Assembly (NCBI RefSeq): GCF_002407245.1
Contig: NZ_CP010682.1
Span: 124,001 to 188,000, forward strand
Direction: 5' to 3'
Length of the DNA stretch: 64,000 nucleotides
Origin: Phaeobacter piscinae
Lineage (GTDB): Bacteria; Pseudomonadota; Alphaproteobacteria; Rhodobacterales; Rhodobacteraceae
Shown here in pieces: positions 26,830 through 35,396 of this stretch. How positions within the stretch are numbered: position 1 is the first letter of the stretch; each line of letters opens with the position of its first letter. Position numbers and translations under genes: made by a program. The notes below the pieces were generated by a model. That model was not told the DNA's origin and searched no databases. It saw only the letters and a program-made list of their open reading frames with translations.

Positions 26830-27837
26830 TTATCCCGCCGGCAGGGCATCCCCGCTTTTGACGCGCAAGGAGTTCTTGGCGCGCCGGTCATTGATCGGCG
26901 TGACGCCAAAACTCTCGCGGTAGATCCGCAGGAATGCGCCGGGGGTGCTGTAGCCCACCATATAGGCGATTTCGGTCACCGACGTACTGGAATACAGCAC
27001 CAGCTGCCGCGCCTGGTTCATGCGCATCATCCGATAGTATTTCAACGGGCTCTGGCCTGTGGCCTCCTTGAAGCTGCGTTCCAGCGACCGGGCGGATACC
27101 CCAATGGCATCCGCAACGTCACTGATCTGGATCGGATCTTCGATGTGCTCAGCGAAATGCTCGATCGCCTGCGTCACCTTCTTTGGCAGCAAATCCTTGC
27201 TTTTGGCCGTTGAAAACGCGGGCGTTTTCTGAGAGGTCGCTGCGCTGCGCACATAGGGGTGCTGAAACCAGCAGGCGACCTCGGCCATGATATCCCCGCC
27301 AAGATGCTCCTCGATCAGGGTGAGCATGTAGTCAAACACCGCTGTCGCTCCGGAGATTGTCACAAAGGAACCTTGATCGCAGATCACCGTGCTTTGCCGT
27401 TCGATGTCCGGGAACTCCGCCTCAAACGCGGCCTCGTAACACCAGTGAACCGAGAGCGGCTGACCGGCCACCAGACCGGTCCGTGCCAGCGGGAACACCC
27501 CACCGCTGAAGGCGCCGAGCCGGGTCTTGCTCCGGGTGATCCGCTGCAAGGCTGCATTGGCCCGTGCGGGTTGGTCAAACCGCGCATTTGGTCCCGCCGT
27601 GAAAAACAGAAAATCATGCTCGGCCAGATCCGCCAGCACGATATCCGGACCAAAACTGACCCCAGCTGAGGAGGCAACCGGATCTGCCGTTTCAGCAACC
27701 ACAGTCCAACGAAATGCCTCCTTCCCCGCGATTTCATTGGCGGCGCGCAATGGTTCGATGCATGAAGTCAGGCACGCCATGGGAAAGCCGGGGAAAATCA
27801 GAATACCCAGTGTAAGCGGCGTGTCGGTTTGGGTCAT
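26830..27837 (-). CDS. GlxA/GbdR-like AraC-family regulator (DJ-1/PfpI domain)
   Basis: This 335-residue regulator has an N-terminal DJ-1/PfpI amidotransferase-like domain (LGILIFPGFPMACLTSCIEP; GAFSGGVFPLARTGL, where a canonical cysteine nucleophile is serine). The C terminus is an AraC DNA-binding domain (ISDVADAIGVSARSLERSFK; VTEIAYMVGYSTPGAFLRIY). The architecture is that of GbdR, the glycine betaine and dimethylglycine regulator of pseudomonads. It is convergent with soxBDAG, which supports control of betaine metabolism. It shares a four-base ATGA overlap with the LysR gene upstream of it. Confidence 0.88.
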   Translation of the reverse strand: MTQTDTPLTLGILIFPGFPMACLTSCIEPLRAANEIAGKEAFRWTVVAETADPVASSAGVSFGPDIVLADLAEHDFLFFTAGPNARFDQPARANAALQRITRSKTRLGAFSGGVFPLARTGLVAGQPLSVHWCYEAAFEAEFPDIERQSTVICDQGSFVTISGATAVFDYMLTLIEEHLGGDIMAEVACWFQHPYVRSAATSQKTPAFSTAKSKDLLPKKVTQAIEHFAEHIEDPIQISDVADAIGVSARSLERSFKEATGQSPLKYYRMMRMNQARQLVLYSSTSVTEIAYMVGYSTPGAFLRIYRESFGVTPINDRRAKNSLRVKSGDALPAG

Positions 27838-28730
27838 GACAGGCCTCCTTCGGTGAGTTCGGCAGCACAGGTGAGGATGTGTTTTTCCAGCAATCGCGCG
27901 GCTGGCGCCAGGGCGGTATCGGTTTTGCGCAGCAGATGGATCTGTCGTGTGGCCCGCGAATCGGCCAGCTGACAGAACACCAGCTCCGGCGCATTTGCAG
28001 CCCGTGCGGCCATTTCCGGCAAAATAGTGACGCCAATTTCTGCCCGCACCATCGCCATGATGGAGGTCAGGTTCTGCGCCTTCAGCAGCGCCTTATCATG
28101 CAGGATCCGGGACGGCTCGGCATTGATCCCGGCTGACAGGCTGTTGGCGATCAGACGCTCATCGCGCAGCATGTCCCAGTCGATTTTTCCCCGTTCCTGG
28201 GCCAATGGGTGATTCCGGCTGCAGATCACCCCAAAGGCGTCAGACAGCAGGGGCTGGCTGTTAAGCCCGGAGCTGTTTTGGCCCAGTGTTGCAATCCCGA
28301 TGTCAATGCGATCTCGGGACAATTCATGCAGCACGGATATGGAGTCCATATCGCGAAGTTCGATATCAACATGCTCGAAATCGCTGATATGCCTTGAAAA
28401 AACCAAAGGCATCACGGTGCCTGCGACCGATGGGACAGTGGCAATCCGCACATGCCCATGTGTCGCCTTGGCATAGCCCTCAATCGCTTTGACCATTGTG
28501 TCGTATTGCTGCAACTCGCGCTCGGCCTGCTCCAGCACAAAGGCCCCCAGCGCCGTCAGGCGGTTCTTTCGGTCGGTCTCAAACAGTGGTTCGCCCAGAT
28601 GCGTCTCCAACTGTTTCAGCATCATCGACACCGCCGATGGCGTGCGCCCCAGAATACCTGCCGCGTCACTTAGGTTTCCGCTTCGGGCAACTGCGGCAAA
28701 TCCGCGAAGCAACTCGATTTTAAGCGTCAT
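27834..28730 (-). CDS. LysR-family transcriptional regulator
   Basis: This 298-residue regulator has an N-terminal LysR winged helix (ELLRGFAAVARSGNLSDAAG, then PSAVSMMLKQLETHLGEPLF) and a substrate-binding domain with RDRIDIGIATLG near residue 145. It is the first gene of a two-regulator operon, overlapping the GlxA-type gene by four bases. It is divergent from the aldehyde dehydrogenase gene with about 110 bases between starts, so it likely controls the plus-strand aldehyde dehydrogenase-dipeptidase-BCCT operon. The effector is unknown. Confidence 0.9.
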   Translation of the reverse strand: MTLKIELLRGFAAVARSGNLSDAAGILGRTPSAVSMMLKQLETHLGEPLFETDRKNRLTALGAFVLEQAERELQQYDTMVKAIEGYAKATHGHVRIATVPSVAGTVMPLVFSRHISDFEHVDIELRDMDSISVLHELSRDRIDIGIATLGQNSSGLNSQPLLSDAFGVICSRNHPLAQERGKIDWDMLRDERLIANSLSAGINAEPSRILHDKALLKAQNLTSIMAMVRAEIGVTILPEMAARAANAPELVFCQLADSRATRQIHLLRKTDTALAPAARLLEKHILTCAAELTEGGLS

Positions 28731-28840
28731 GGGTCAAAACTTCAAAGTTTCTGAAATGATGTTCAGTTATTTGAGTTTGATTGAAGTGGTCTCTCATGTC
28801 CATACCCATGGAAACTGAATTCTGTGTGAGGCCTCTGACC

Positions 28841-30289
28841 ATGACTGATATCCAAAAGAACCTGATCGCCGGTGAATGGCTTGCTGGTGAGAGCGAAGTT
28901 GAGAACCGCAACCCGTCTGATTTGAGTGATCTGGTCGGTGTCTTTGCCCAGGCCAGCGCCGATCAGCTGGAGGCGACGCTGGATCAGGCGCAGGTGGCGC
29001 AGCGCGAATGGGCCGCCTACGGTCTGGAGCGCAAACAAGCGGTGCTGAATGCCATCGGAAATGAAATGATGGCCCGCGCCGAGGAACTGGGTACCCTTCT
29101 CAGCCGGGAAGAGGGCAAGCCGTTGGCCGAGGGCAAGGGCGAAGTCTACCGCGCCGGTCAGTTTTTCACTTATTATGCTGCCGAGTGTCTGCGCCAGATC
29201 GGTGAGAACGCGGATTCTGTTCGCCCTGATATTGAGGTTGACGTCCGCCGCGAAGCGGTGGGTACCGTCGCGATTATCAGCCCTTGGAACTTCCCCACTG
29301 CGACTGCGTCTTGGAAAATTGCCCCCGCGCTGTGCTACGGCAACGCGGTGGTCTGGAAACCCGCAAACATCACCCCAGCATCGGCTGTTGCGCTGGCGGA
29401 GATCATTGAGCGGCAGGACATCCCCAAAGGTCTGTTCTCCCTCGTGATGGGGTCTGGCCGGTCCATCGGTCAGCGTCTGGTCGAAAGCCCAAAGGTGAAC
29501 GCGATTTCCTTCACCGGTTCGGTGCCGGTGGGCAAGGGGATCGCGGCTGCCGCCATCCAGAACCTGACCAAGGTACAGATGGAAATGGGCTCCAAGAACG
29601 CGCTGGCAGTCATGGACGATGCCGATCTGGATCTCGCCGTGACGCTGGCACTTGGTGGTGCCTTTGGCGGCACCGGCCAGAAATGCACAGCCTCCTCGCG
29701 ACTGGTGGTCCATGCCGGTGTTCATGACGCCTTCGTGGAGAAACTGGTGGCAGGGGCACAGGCGATGAAAGTGGGCCACGCGCTGGAAGCAGGCGTGCAG
29801 ATGGGTCCGGTTGTCAGCGAACAGCAGCTGAACGAAAACCTCGCCTATGTTGACCTTGGCAAGACGGAAGGCGCTGAACTGGCCTGCGGTGGTCAACGCC
29901 TGGAGATGCCGCATCAGGGTTTCTACATGTCGCCGGGCGTGTTCCTGAACACCACCAACGACATGCGTATCAACCGTGAGGAAATGTTCGCGCCGCTGAC
30001 CTCCGTGATCAAGGTTGGCAGCTATGATGAAGCGCTTTCGGTGGTCAATGACACCAACTTTGGTCTGACCTCGGGGATCGTCACCAAATCACTGGCCCGC
30101 GCTACCCATTTCCGCCGCAATGCGCGCACCGGTGTTGTGACCGTCAATCTGCCGACCGCTGGAACTGATTATCACGTGCCCTTCGGTGGTCGCGGTGACA
30201 GCTCCTATGGTCCGCGCGAACAGGGTAAGGCGGCAGCGGAGTTCTATACCACCGTCAAAACCGCCTATATCAGCGCAGGCCCGGTTTGA
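28841..30289 (+). CDS. NAD(P)-dependent aldehyde dehydrogenase (ketoglutarate-semialdehyde-dehydrogenase-like)
   Basis: This 482-residue enzyme oxidises an aldehyde to an acid. The catalytic cysteine is in GTGQKCTASSRLV (about residue 283), and the catalytic glutamate region is VQMEMGSKNALAV (about 250). ISPWNFPTATASWKIAPAL is the usual cofactor segment. ATG at 28841 with GAGG upstream gives the family-typical N terminus; an in-frame extension to 28781 is not favoured. It resembles the alpha-ketoglutaric or succinic semialdehyde group. It leads an operon with a dipeptidase-like enzyme, a transporter and unknown proteins, and may handle an aldehyde formed during betaine skeleton breakdown. Confidence 0.85.
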   Translation: MTDIQKNLIAGEWLAGESEVENRNPSDLSDLVGVFAQASADQLEATLDQAQVAQREWAAYGLERKQAVLNAIGNEMMARAEELGTLLSREEGKPLAEGKGEVYRAGQFFTYYAAECLRQIGENADSVRPDIEVDVRREAVGTVAIISPWNFPTATASWKIAPALCYGNAVVWKPANITPASAVALAEIIERQDIPKGLFSLVMGSGRSIGQRLVESPKVNAISFTGSVPVGKGIAAAAIQNLTKVQMEMGSKNALAVMDDADLDLAVTLALGGAFGGTGQKCTASSRLVVHAGVHDAFVEKLVAGAQAMKVGHALEAGVQMGPVVSEQQLNENLAYVDLGKTEGAELACGGQRLEMPHQGFYMSPGVFLNTTNDMRINREEMFAPLTSVIKVGSYDEALSVVNDTNFGLTSGIVTKSLARATHFRRNARTGVVTVNLPTAGTDYHVPFGGRGDSSYGPREQGKAAAEFYTTVKTAYISAGPV

Positions 30290-31281
30290 TGCGGTCCGGG
30301 TTCCGGATTGACGGGCTGCAATACGCCAACTGGTCGGAGAAGATCTTTCGCCAGCTGCGCGACGGGGGCGTGGATGCAATCCACGTCACCATCGCGTATC
30401 ACGAGAATTTTCGCGAAACGGTTCTGAACTTTGAGAAGTGGAACCGTTGGTTTGAGCAGTATCCTGATCTGATCATGAAGGGACTTTGGGCCTCCGACAT
30501 CGATAAGGCGCGGGAGACCGGGCGCACGGCGGTGTTCTTTGGGTTCCAGAACCCCTCACCGATCGAAGATGATATCGGCCTGGTCGAAATCGTGCATACT
30601 CTGGGCGCGCGGTTCATGCAGCTGACCTATAACAACCAGTCGCTGCTGGCGACCGGCTGTTATGAGGCGGAGGACACCGGCATCACCCGCATGGGCAAGC
30701 AGGTCATTAAAGAGATGAACCGCGTCGGCCTCGTGGTGGATATGAGCCATTCTGCGGATCGTTCAACGATTGAGGCAGCGGATCTGTCAGAACGCCCGAT
30801 TGCCATCACCCATGCCAATCCGCATGACTGGTCCCCTGCCCTGCGAAACAAGAAAGACGACGTGATCCGCGCGGTCACGTCCAATGGTGGAATGTTCGGC
30901 TTCTCCGTCTATCCGCATCACCTGAAAGACAAATCCGCCTGCACGCTGCAGAGCTTCTGCGAGATGATCGCGCGGACCGCGGATCGATACGGGGTGCAAC
31001 ATCTCGGCATTGGCACAGACCTTTGCCAGGATCAGCCCGACAGCATCGTCGAGTGGATGCGTGTTGGGCGCTGGACCAAGGAAATCGACTACGGCGAGGG
31101 CTCAAAATCCGCGCCCGGTTTCCCACCTATGCCCAACTGGTTTGAGGACAACCGTGACTTTGGAAACATCGAAGACGGGCTGCGCAATGTGGGAATGAAC
31201 GAACAAGAGGTCGCCGGTGTCATGGGGGACAACTGGCACCGGTTCTTCAATGAAAATTTTGGACCAAAATCAATAGATTGA
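30289..31281 (+). CDS. M19 membrane-dipeptidase family protein, non-canonical metal site
   Basis: This 330-residue protein belongs to the renal-dipeptidase (M19) amidohydrolase family: GFQNPSPIEDD, LTYNNQSLLATGCYEAEDTG, VDMSHSADRS, ITHANPHDW and LGIGTDLCQD. The N-terminal His-x-Asp metal motif of typical M19 enzymes is missing; the site reads IDGLQYANWSEKIF. As I recall the sequence, the GbdR-regulated dipeptidase beside the dimethylglycine genes of Pseudomonas (PA5396) has a similar N terminus, which would fit the betaine context. The ATG at 30289 shares a base with the aldehyde dehydrogenase stop (TGATG). The substrate is unknown. Confidence 0.82.
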   Translation: MRSGFRIDGLQYANWSEKIFRQLRDGGVDAIHVTIAYHENFRETVLNFEKWNRWFEQYPDLIMKGLWASDIDKARETGRTAVFFGFQNPSPIEDDIGLVEIVHTLGARFMQLTYNNQSLLATGCYEAEDTGITRMGKQVIKEMNRVGLVVDMSHSADRSTIEAADLSERPIAITHANPHDWSPALRNKKDDVIRAVTSNGGMFGFSVYPHHLKDKSACTLQSFCEMIARTADRYGVQHLGIGTDLCQDQPDSIVEWMRVGRWTKEIDYGEGSKSAPGFPPMPNWFEDNRDFGNIEDGLRNVGMNEQEVAGVMGDNWHRFFNENFGPKSID

Positions 31282-31347
31282 AGATCGAAAGACTGACAGA
31301 AAATACGGCCCGGCACATCCTGGCGGACCGATCAAAGGGAGGGAAAG

Positions 31348-32892
31348 ATGTCCGAGACATCTATGGAGACAACACCGCAGGAAAGCCGGATCAACAAACC
31401 GCTCTTCCTGCTTTCAGGGGGGTTTATTGCCCTGTTCTGTGCGGCAGCGCTGATCAATCTGGACGGCCTGTCGGCGCTGGTCGATTGGGGGTTCAATATC
31501 GCTGCGACCTATTTTGGCCTGTACTGGCAGATCCTGCTTCTGGCGACGTTTTTGATCGGTCTGCTGCTCTGTGTACTGCCTGGAGGGCGTGCCATTCTCG
31601 GCGGGCTGGCCACACCTGAGTTCACCACTTTCCAGTGGGGTTCCATGATCATGTGTACGCTTCTGGCCGGCGGCGGTGTGTTCTGGGCTGCGGGTGAGCC
31701 GATTGCGCATTTCCTGTATTCGCCGCCACTCTATGGCGCGGAAGGCGGCAGCGAAGCCGCTGTGACACCGGCCATCGCGCAAAGCTTTATGCACTGGGGA
31801 TTCCTGGCCTGGGCGATCCTTGGCTCGCTTTCGACCGTGATGCTGATGCATTACCACTATGAAAAAGGGCTGCCGCTGGCACCGCGGACGCTGCTGTATC
31901 CTGTGTTCGGCGACAAGGCCATCAACGGTCCGATTGGTGTCATTGCCGATGCGTCTTCGATCATTGCTGTTGTGGCGGGCACCGTGGGTCCGATCGGGTT
32001 TCTCGGGCTTCAGGTCAGCTATGGTCTGTCTGACCTCTTTGGCATCCCGGATGTTTTTGCCACGCAGTTCGTGGTGATCGGTGCACTGGTCGGGCTATAC
32101 ACAATTTCCGCAATGACCGGGCTGTCCCGTGGCATTCAGCTGTTGTCAAAAATCAACGTGATCCTTGCAGCGGTCCTGTTGATTTATGTCCTTCTGGCAG
32201 GACCTACCGGGTTCATCTTCGGTTCGTTCTTTTCCGGGTTTGCGACCTATCTGGGTAATTTCTTCCAGATGGCTCTGTATCGTGGTGATGCGGCCGTGTT
32301 CGGCGACCCCGGCTGGTTGGGGTGGTGGACCGTGTTCTTCTGGGGCTGGTTCATGGGGTACGGCCCGCTGATGGCGATGTTTATCGCGCGGGTATCCCGC
32401 GGCCGATCCATCCGCTCGATCATCATCATGCTGTCGATCATCGCCCCCATCGTGACCAACTTCTGGTTCACCATCATCGGCGGCACCGGCATCGCGATGG
32501 AACTGGCCGAGCCGGGCACCATCTCGGCGGCGTTTGAAGGTTTCAACCTGCCTGCCGCGCTGTTGGCGATCACCAACAACCTGCCCATGGGGTTCCTGGT
32601 CTCCATCCTGTTCCTGATCCTGACCACAATCTTTGTGGCCACAACCGGGGATTCGATGAGCTACGTGATTTCCGCTACAATGACCAAAGGCGACACACCC
32701 AGCACAGCTGTACGTGTTTTCTGGGGCATTGCGATGGGTGTGATGGCCGTGATTTTGATCTCTGTCGGCTCCGGCGGCGTATCAAAACTGCAAAGCTTCA
32801 TCGTGGTCACGGCTGTGCCGGTGTCCTTGATCCTGCTGCCTTCGCTCTGGGATGCACTACGCATCACCCTGGCGAAGGGCAAAGAGAGCTAA
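31348..32892 (+). CDS. BCCT-family transporter (betaine/choline/carnitine type)
   Basis: This 514-residue membrane transporter has twelve or so hydrophobic segments. The family motif SFMHWGFLAWAILG is present, and so is the TM8 tryptophan-rich box, read here as WWTVFFWGWFMGYGP then ARVSRGRS. In classic glycine-betaine carriers the box is WTLFYWAWW, so two aromatic positions differ and the substrate may differ too. GGGAGGG precedes the ATG at 31348. It lies in the operon of catabolic genes, implying import of a carbon or nitrogen source rather than an osmolyte alone. Confidence 0.9.
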   Translation: MSETSMETTPQESRINKPLFLLSGGFIALFCAAALINLDGLSALVDWGFNIAATYFGLYWQILLLATFLIGLLLCVLPGGRAILGGLATPEFTTFQWGSMIMCTLLAGGGVFWAAGEPIAHFLYSPPLYGAEGGSEAAVTPAIAQSFMHWGFLAWAILGSLSTVMLMHYHYEKGLPLAPRTLLYPVFGDKAINGPIGVIADASSIIAVVAGTVGPIGFLGLQVSYGLSDLFGIPDVFATQFVVIGALVGLYTISAMTGLSRGIQLLSKINVILAAVLLIYVLLAGPTGFIFGSFFSGFATYLGNFFQMALYRGDAAVFGDPGWLGWWTVFFWGWFMGYGPLMAMFIARVSRGRSIRSIIIMLSIIAPIVTNFWFTIIGGTGIAMELAEPGTISAAFEGFNLPAALLAITNNLPMGFLVSILFLILTTIFVATTGDSMSYVISATMTKGDTPSTAVRVFWGIAMGVMAVILISVGSGGVSKLQSFIVVTAVPVSLILLPSLWDALRITLAKGKES

Positions 32893-32995
32893 ACATCTGC
32901 CGGGCGTCGCTGGCGCCCGGCATCCATTCCAACCGCCCGACCTGTTCAGATCATACGGGATATGACTAACGACCTGATTGCAAAGGCCAATCCGA

Positions 32996-34687
32996 ATGAC
33001 CGACATTCTCTGCCGTGAACCGAACACTGTCATGCGTCTGGCGCGCCTCGGCTCGATGCACCAATCACGCCTCTCCTTCATGCGGGTGCTGACGCGACGT
33101 CTGGCGCGCGAGGGCTGGCGTTTTGAACAAACTGCCTTTGACATTGATGAGACAGGCCAGGGCCATGCGATCTATACCGCGCATGGGCCAGATCGATCCT
33201 ATTCGCTGGTGGCCTTTGCGCATGACCTGCCGCCCGAAAAACGCTCTGACCGCGTCATTGCGGAGGCGTGGGACGCCACATTCACCTTGTACGACGGGGT
33301 GCCCACCGACGCGGATATCACACGGCTGTCGCAGAATATTCCTGTTCAGGAAGCCGGGCGTGTATCCGGTTCGGAACTGTCTGTCTCCCGTGCGAACCGC
33401 TCTGTGCGGTTGTGGGAACATGTGGTCAGCTCCTTGGCGTCAGGCCAGCAGCCTTCTGCCGAACAGATCGACGCGGTGGGTTACCTGATGCGGACCACCG
33501 CCGTTTATGGGTCGGGAAAACTGGGGGCGGCAGATCGCGAAATGATTGCGGAGCGCCCCGAATTCCGAGCGCCTTTTCAGGTCGAGATGCTGTCGGTCTA
33601 TCTGACCCGTTGGTTTGTGACCGATTTGGTCCAGCACATGGCGGATTGCCGCGCGAGAGCCAATGGGACCACTGCCGCCAGGTTGGCACCGGAGTTGGCG
33701 CGATCGATGGGAATTGGTAATTCTACCGGCCTTGGAATGGCGCCGTTTCTGCTGAACCATCCTGTGTTGTTCAACAATTGGGTGGCCGCGCGGGAAAAGG
33801 CCATTCAGGCCGTGCGCAACATTGAAGAAGCCCATCCAGATGACATCGCGCTGTTCCGTTCATTGGTTGAACGCAGCAAAATGACAATTGCAGACTGGCA
33901 ATCGGAACACCCGATCCAGATCCAGAAACTGAGCGCGCTGCGGTCGGATGCCGATCAGGTGACGAGCTATCTTGAAATCCAGACGTTGGCTGGGCCAAAG
34001 CCTTGGGACGTTCTCTATCGCTGGGCTGAGGAGACGCTTTCGCTGGAAGGGCAGGAGTGGATCGCGTCGCTGATGCTGGAGCCTTACGGCGGATTGGTCG
34101 ATGGCTTTGCCGAAGACATGTCGGCGGACAACACTGCCACCTTCCGCATTGCCGGCGCGATGACGATTGGGGATTTGCGCAAGATCCTGTGCGATGTCTA
34201 CGCCTGGGCCATCGATACCAACTGGCAGACGCCGGCGAACAAGGCCCGCGCCTGGTATGTTTCAGAAGAAAAGCTTGAACCGCGGTTAGGGGAGCGTTTC
34301 GAGGAACCGATTGAGGAATATGAGCAGCCGCTGGCACCGGGTCGTGATGCTGCCATGTTGTATCAGGCCCTCGCCCACTGGCCGGACGAGGCTCAGGTCG
34401 CCGATTTCCTGCTGCGCCATTCGGAGCATCGCCACGTCCTGCGACGTGCCCAGATCGTGGGGCGCGCGCCCTACGCGGAAATTCGTGACAACACGATTTC
34501 CGATCAGGTGCTCCCCATTGATATGCTGCGCTGCAAGCTGGCCTTTTTCGGGGCAACCAAATTCGACCCCCGGTCGGACCGCTGGGTGCGAATTTGTATG
34601 TATGGCAACGCCCCGCTTCCCACTGAGTTAACAGCTGAGAACGCAGAATTCTGGGTGTTCCCCGAACTGGAAGAGGGTGCGGCATGA
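32996..34687 (+). CDS. Uncharacterised 563-residue protein of the betaine island
   Basis: I do not recognise a named family. The soluble-looking 563-residue protein has no signal peptide or membrane segment. Notable stretches are FEQTAFDIDETGQGHAIYTA (residues about 43-65), YLMRTTAVYGSGKLGAADRE (about 163), and a region rich in charged and tryptophan residues (DWQSEHPIQIQKLS; WDVLYRWAEETLSLEGQEW, about 345). ATG at 32996 with AAAGG upstream is preferred over a TTG at 32978. Its stop overlaps the start of the DUF3726 gene by four bases, so the two products probably work together. It may be an enzyme for a step unique to this pathway. Confidence 0.75.
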   Translation: MTDILCREPNTVMRLARLGSMHQSRLSFMRVLTRRLAREGWRFEQTAFDIDETGQGHAIYTAHGPDRSYSLVAFAHDLPPEKRSDRVIAEAWDATFTLYDGVPTDADITRLSQNIPVQEAGRVSGSELSVSRANRSVRLWEHVVSSLASGQQPSAEQIDAVGYLMRTTAVYGSGKLGAADREMIAERPEFRAPFQVEMLSVYLTRWFVTDLVQHMADCRARANGTTAARLAPELARSMGIGNSTGLGMAPFLLNHPVLFNNWVAAREKAIQAVRNIEEAHPDDIALFRSLVERSKMTIADWQSEHPIQIQKLSALRSDADQVTSYLEIQTLAGPKPWDVLYRWAEETLSLEGQEWIASLMLEPYGGLVDGFAEDMSADNTATFRIAGAMTIGDLRKILCDVYAWAIDTNWQTPANKARAWYVSEEKLEPRLGERFEEPIEEYEQPLAPGRDAAMLYQALAHWPDEAQVADFLLRHSEHRHVLRRAQIVGRAPYAEIRDNTISDQVLPIDMLRCKLAFFGATKFDPRSDRWVRICMYGNAPLPTELTAENAEFWVFPELEEGAA

Positions 34688-35334
34688 GCCATTCGCTGAA
34701 TGAAATCGAGGCCATGAGCAAGCGCGCCGCTCGCGGGGCTGGGCTTTCATGGGGGCTGGCGGAGGAGGCTGCCAAGGGCACCCGCTGGCTGTCGTCTTTT
34801 GGCTTTCCCGGCACTGAAATGCTGGCGGGTCTTTTGACCATGAATGACCGCATCCCGCCGATTGACGTTTCGCCCGTTTCGTTGCGGGCAGAGATCTGGC
34901 ACGCGCCTGCCCGCCGGATGAGCCCGCTGATCGCCGGCGCGGCTCTGAGCGATTGCGCTGTGCGCCTGCTGGAGCGCGGTCGGATCACGATGGAAAATGT
35001 GAATTTTCCCTTGCTGGCTGTCCCCTTCATGGGCGGGGCCGCTTTGCGACTCGGGCGCCCGGTCGCTGCTGAATGGCAGGGCGCGCGGCTTGCCACCGAT
35101 GGCAAGCGGCTTTGCGTGCAGGGAGAGAGCGACGCCTTTCTTACCCAACTGGCTGATCAGATGGTGTTTTCCGCACCCGCCGATATGACGGGCCAGAAGG
35201 AGCCCGTCATGCGCGCCAATGTTTCGGACGAAAGCTGGGAACAGCTGAGCCAATTTGCCCATCGCACCTTTGCGCCTGCCACCGAAGAAAGCCGCCTGCG
35301 CGGCGCCGGCGCAGGTCTCAGCGACAACGATTGA
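34684..35334 (+). CDS. DUF3726 domain-containing protein
   Basis: This 216-residue protein matches DUF3726, a family without assigned function. Visible features are ARGAGLSWGLAEEAAKGTRW (residues about 16-36) and RITMENVNFPLLAVPFMGGA (about 98). It has no signal or membrane segment. It overlaps the 563-residue protein gene by four bases and is followed by an Ldh_2 oxidoreductase gene 62 bases later, so a shared role in the catabolic pathway is likely. Confidence 0.75.
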   Translation: MSHSLNEIEAMSKRAARGAGLSWGLAEEAAKGTRWLSSFGFPGTEMLAGLLTMNDRIPPIDVSPVSLRAEIWHAPARRMSPLIAGAALSDCAVRLLERGRITMENVNFPLLAVPFMGGAALRLGRPVAAEWQGARLATDGKRLCVQGESDAFLTQLADQMVFSAPADMTGQKEPVMRANVSDESWEQLSQFAHRTFAPATEESRLRGAGAGLSDND

Positions 35335-35396
35335 TCACCCTTTTGGTGTCAGCCTGTCTGGCACCCTATCCCTATATTCAGACGAGAAAGATCGAC

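Noticed and set aside
28731..28840. A LysR operator (T-N11-A) between the LysR and aldehyde dehydrogenase genes
   Set aside because: Several weak matches exist in this A+T-rich gap and none stands out enough to annotate.
28763..29914. A 383-codon minus-strand open frame
   Set aside because: It is antisense to a canonical aldehyde dehydrogenase with its catalytic cysteine and glutamate.
31678..32642. Possible regulatory reading of small overlapping frames in the BCCT gene
   Set aside because: Short frames on both strands have no ribosome site or motif and sit wholly inside the transporter gene.
33771..35105. A 444-codon minus-strand open frame
   Set aside because: It is antisense to the 563-residue and DUF3726 genes. 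Its translation is low-complexity and arginine- and proline-rich, as expected for a shadow frame.
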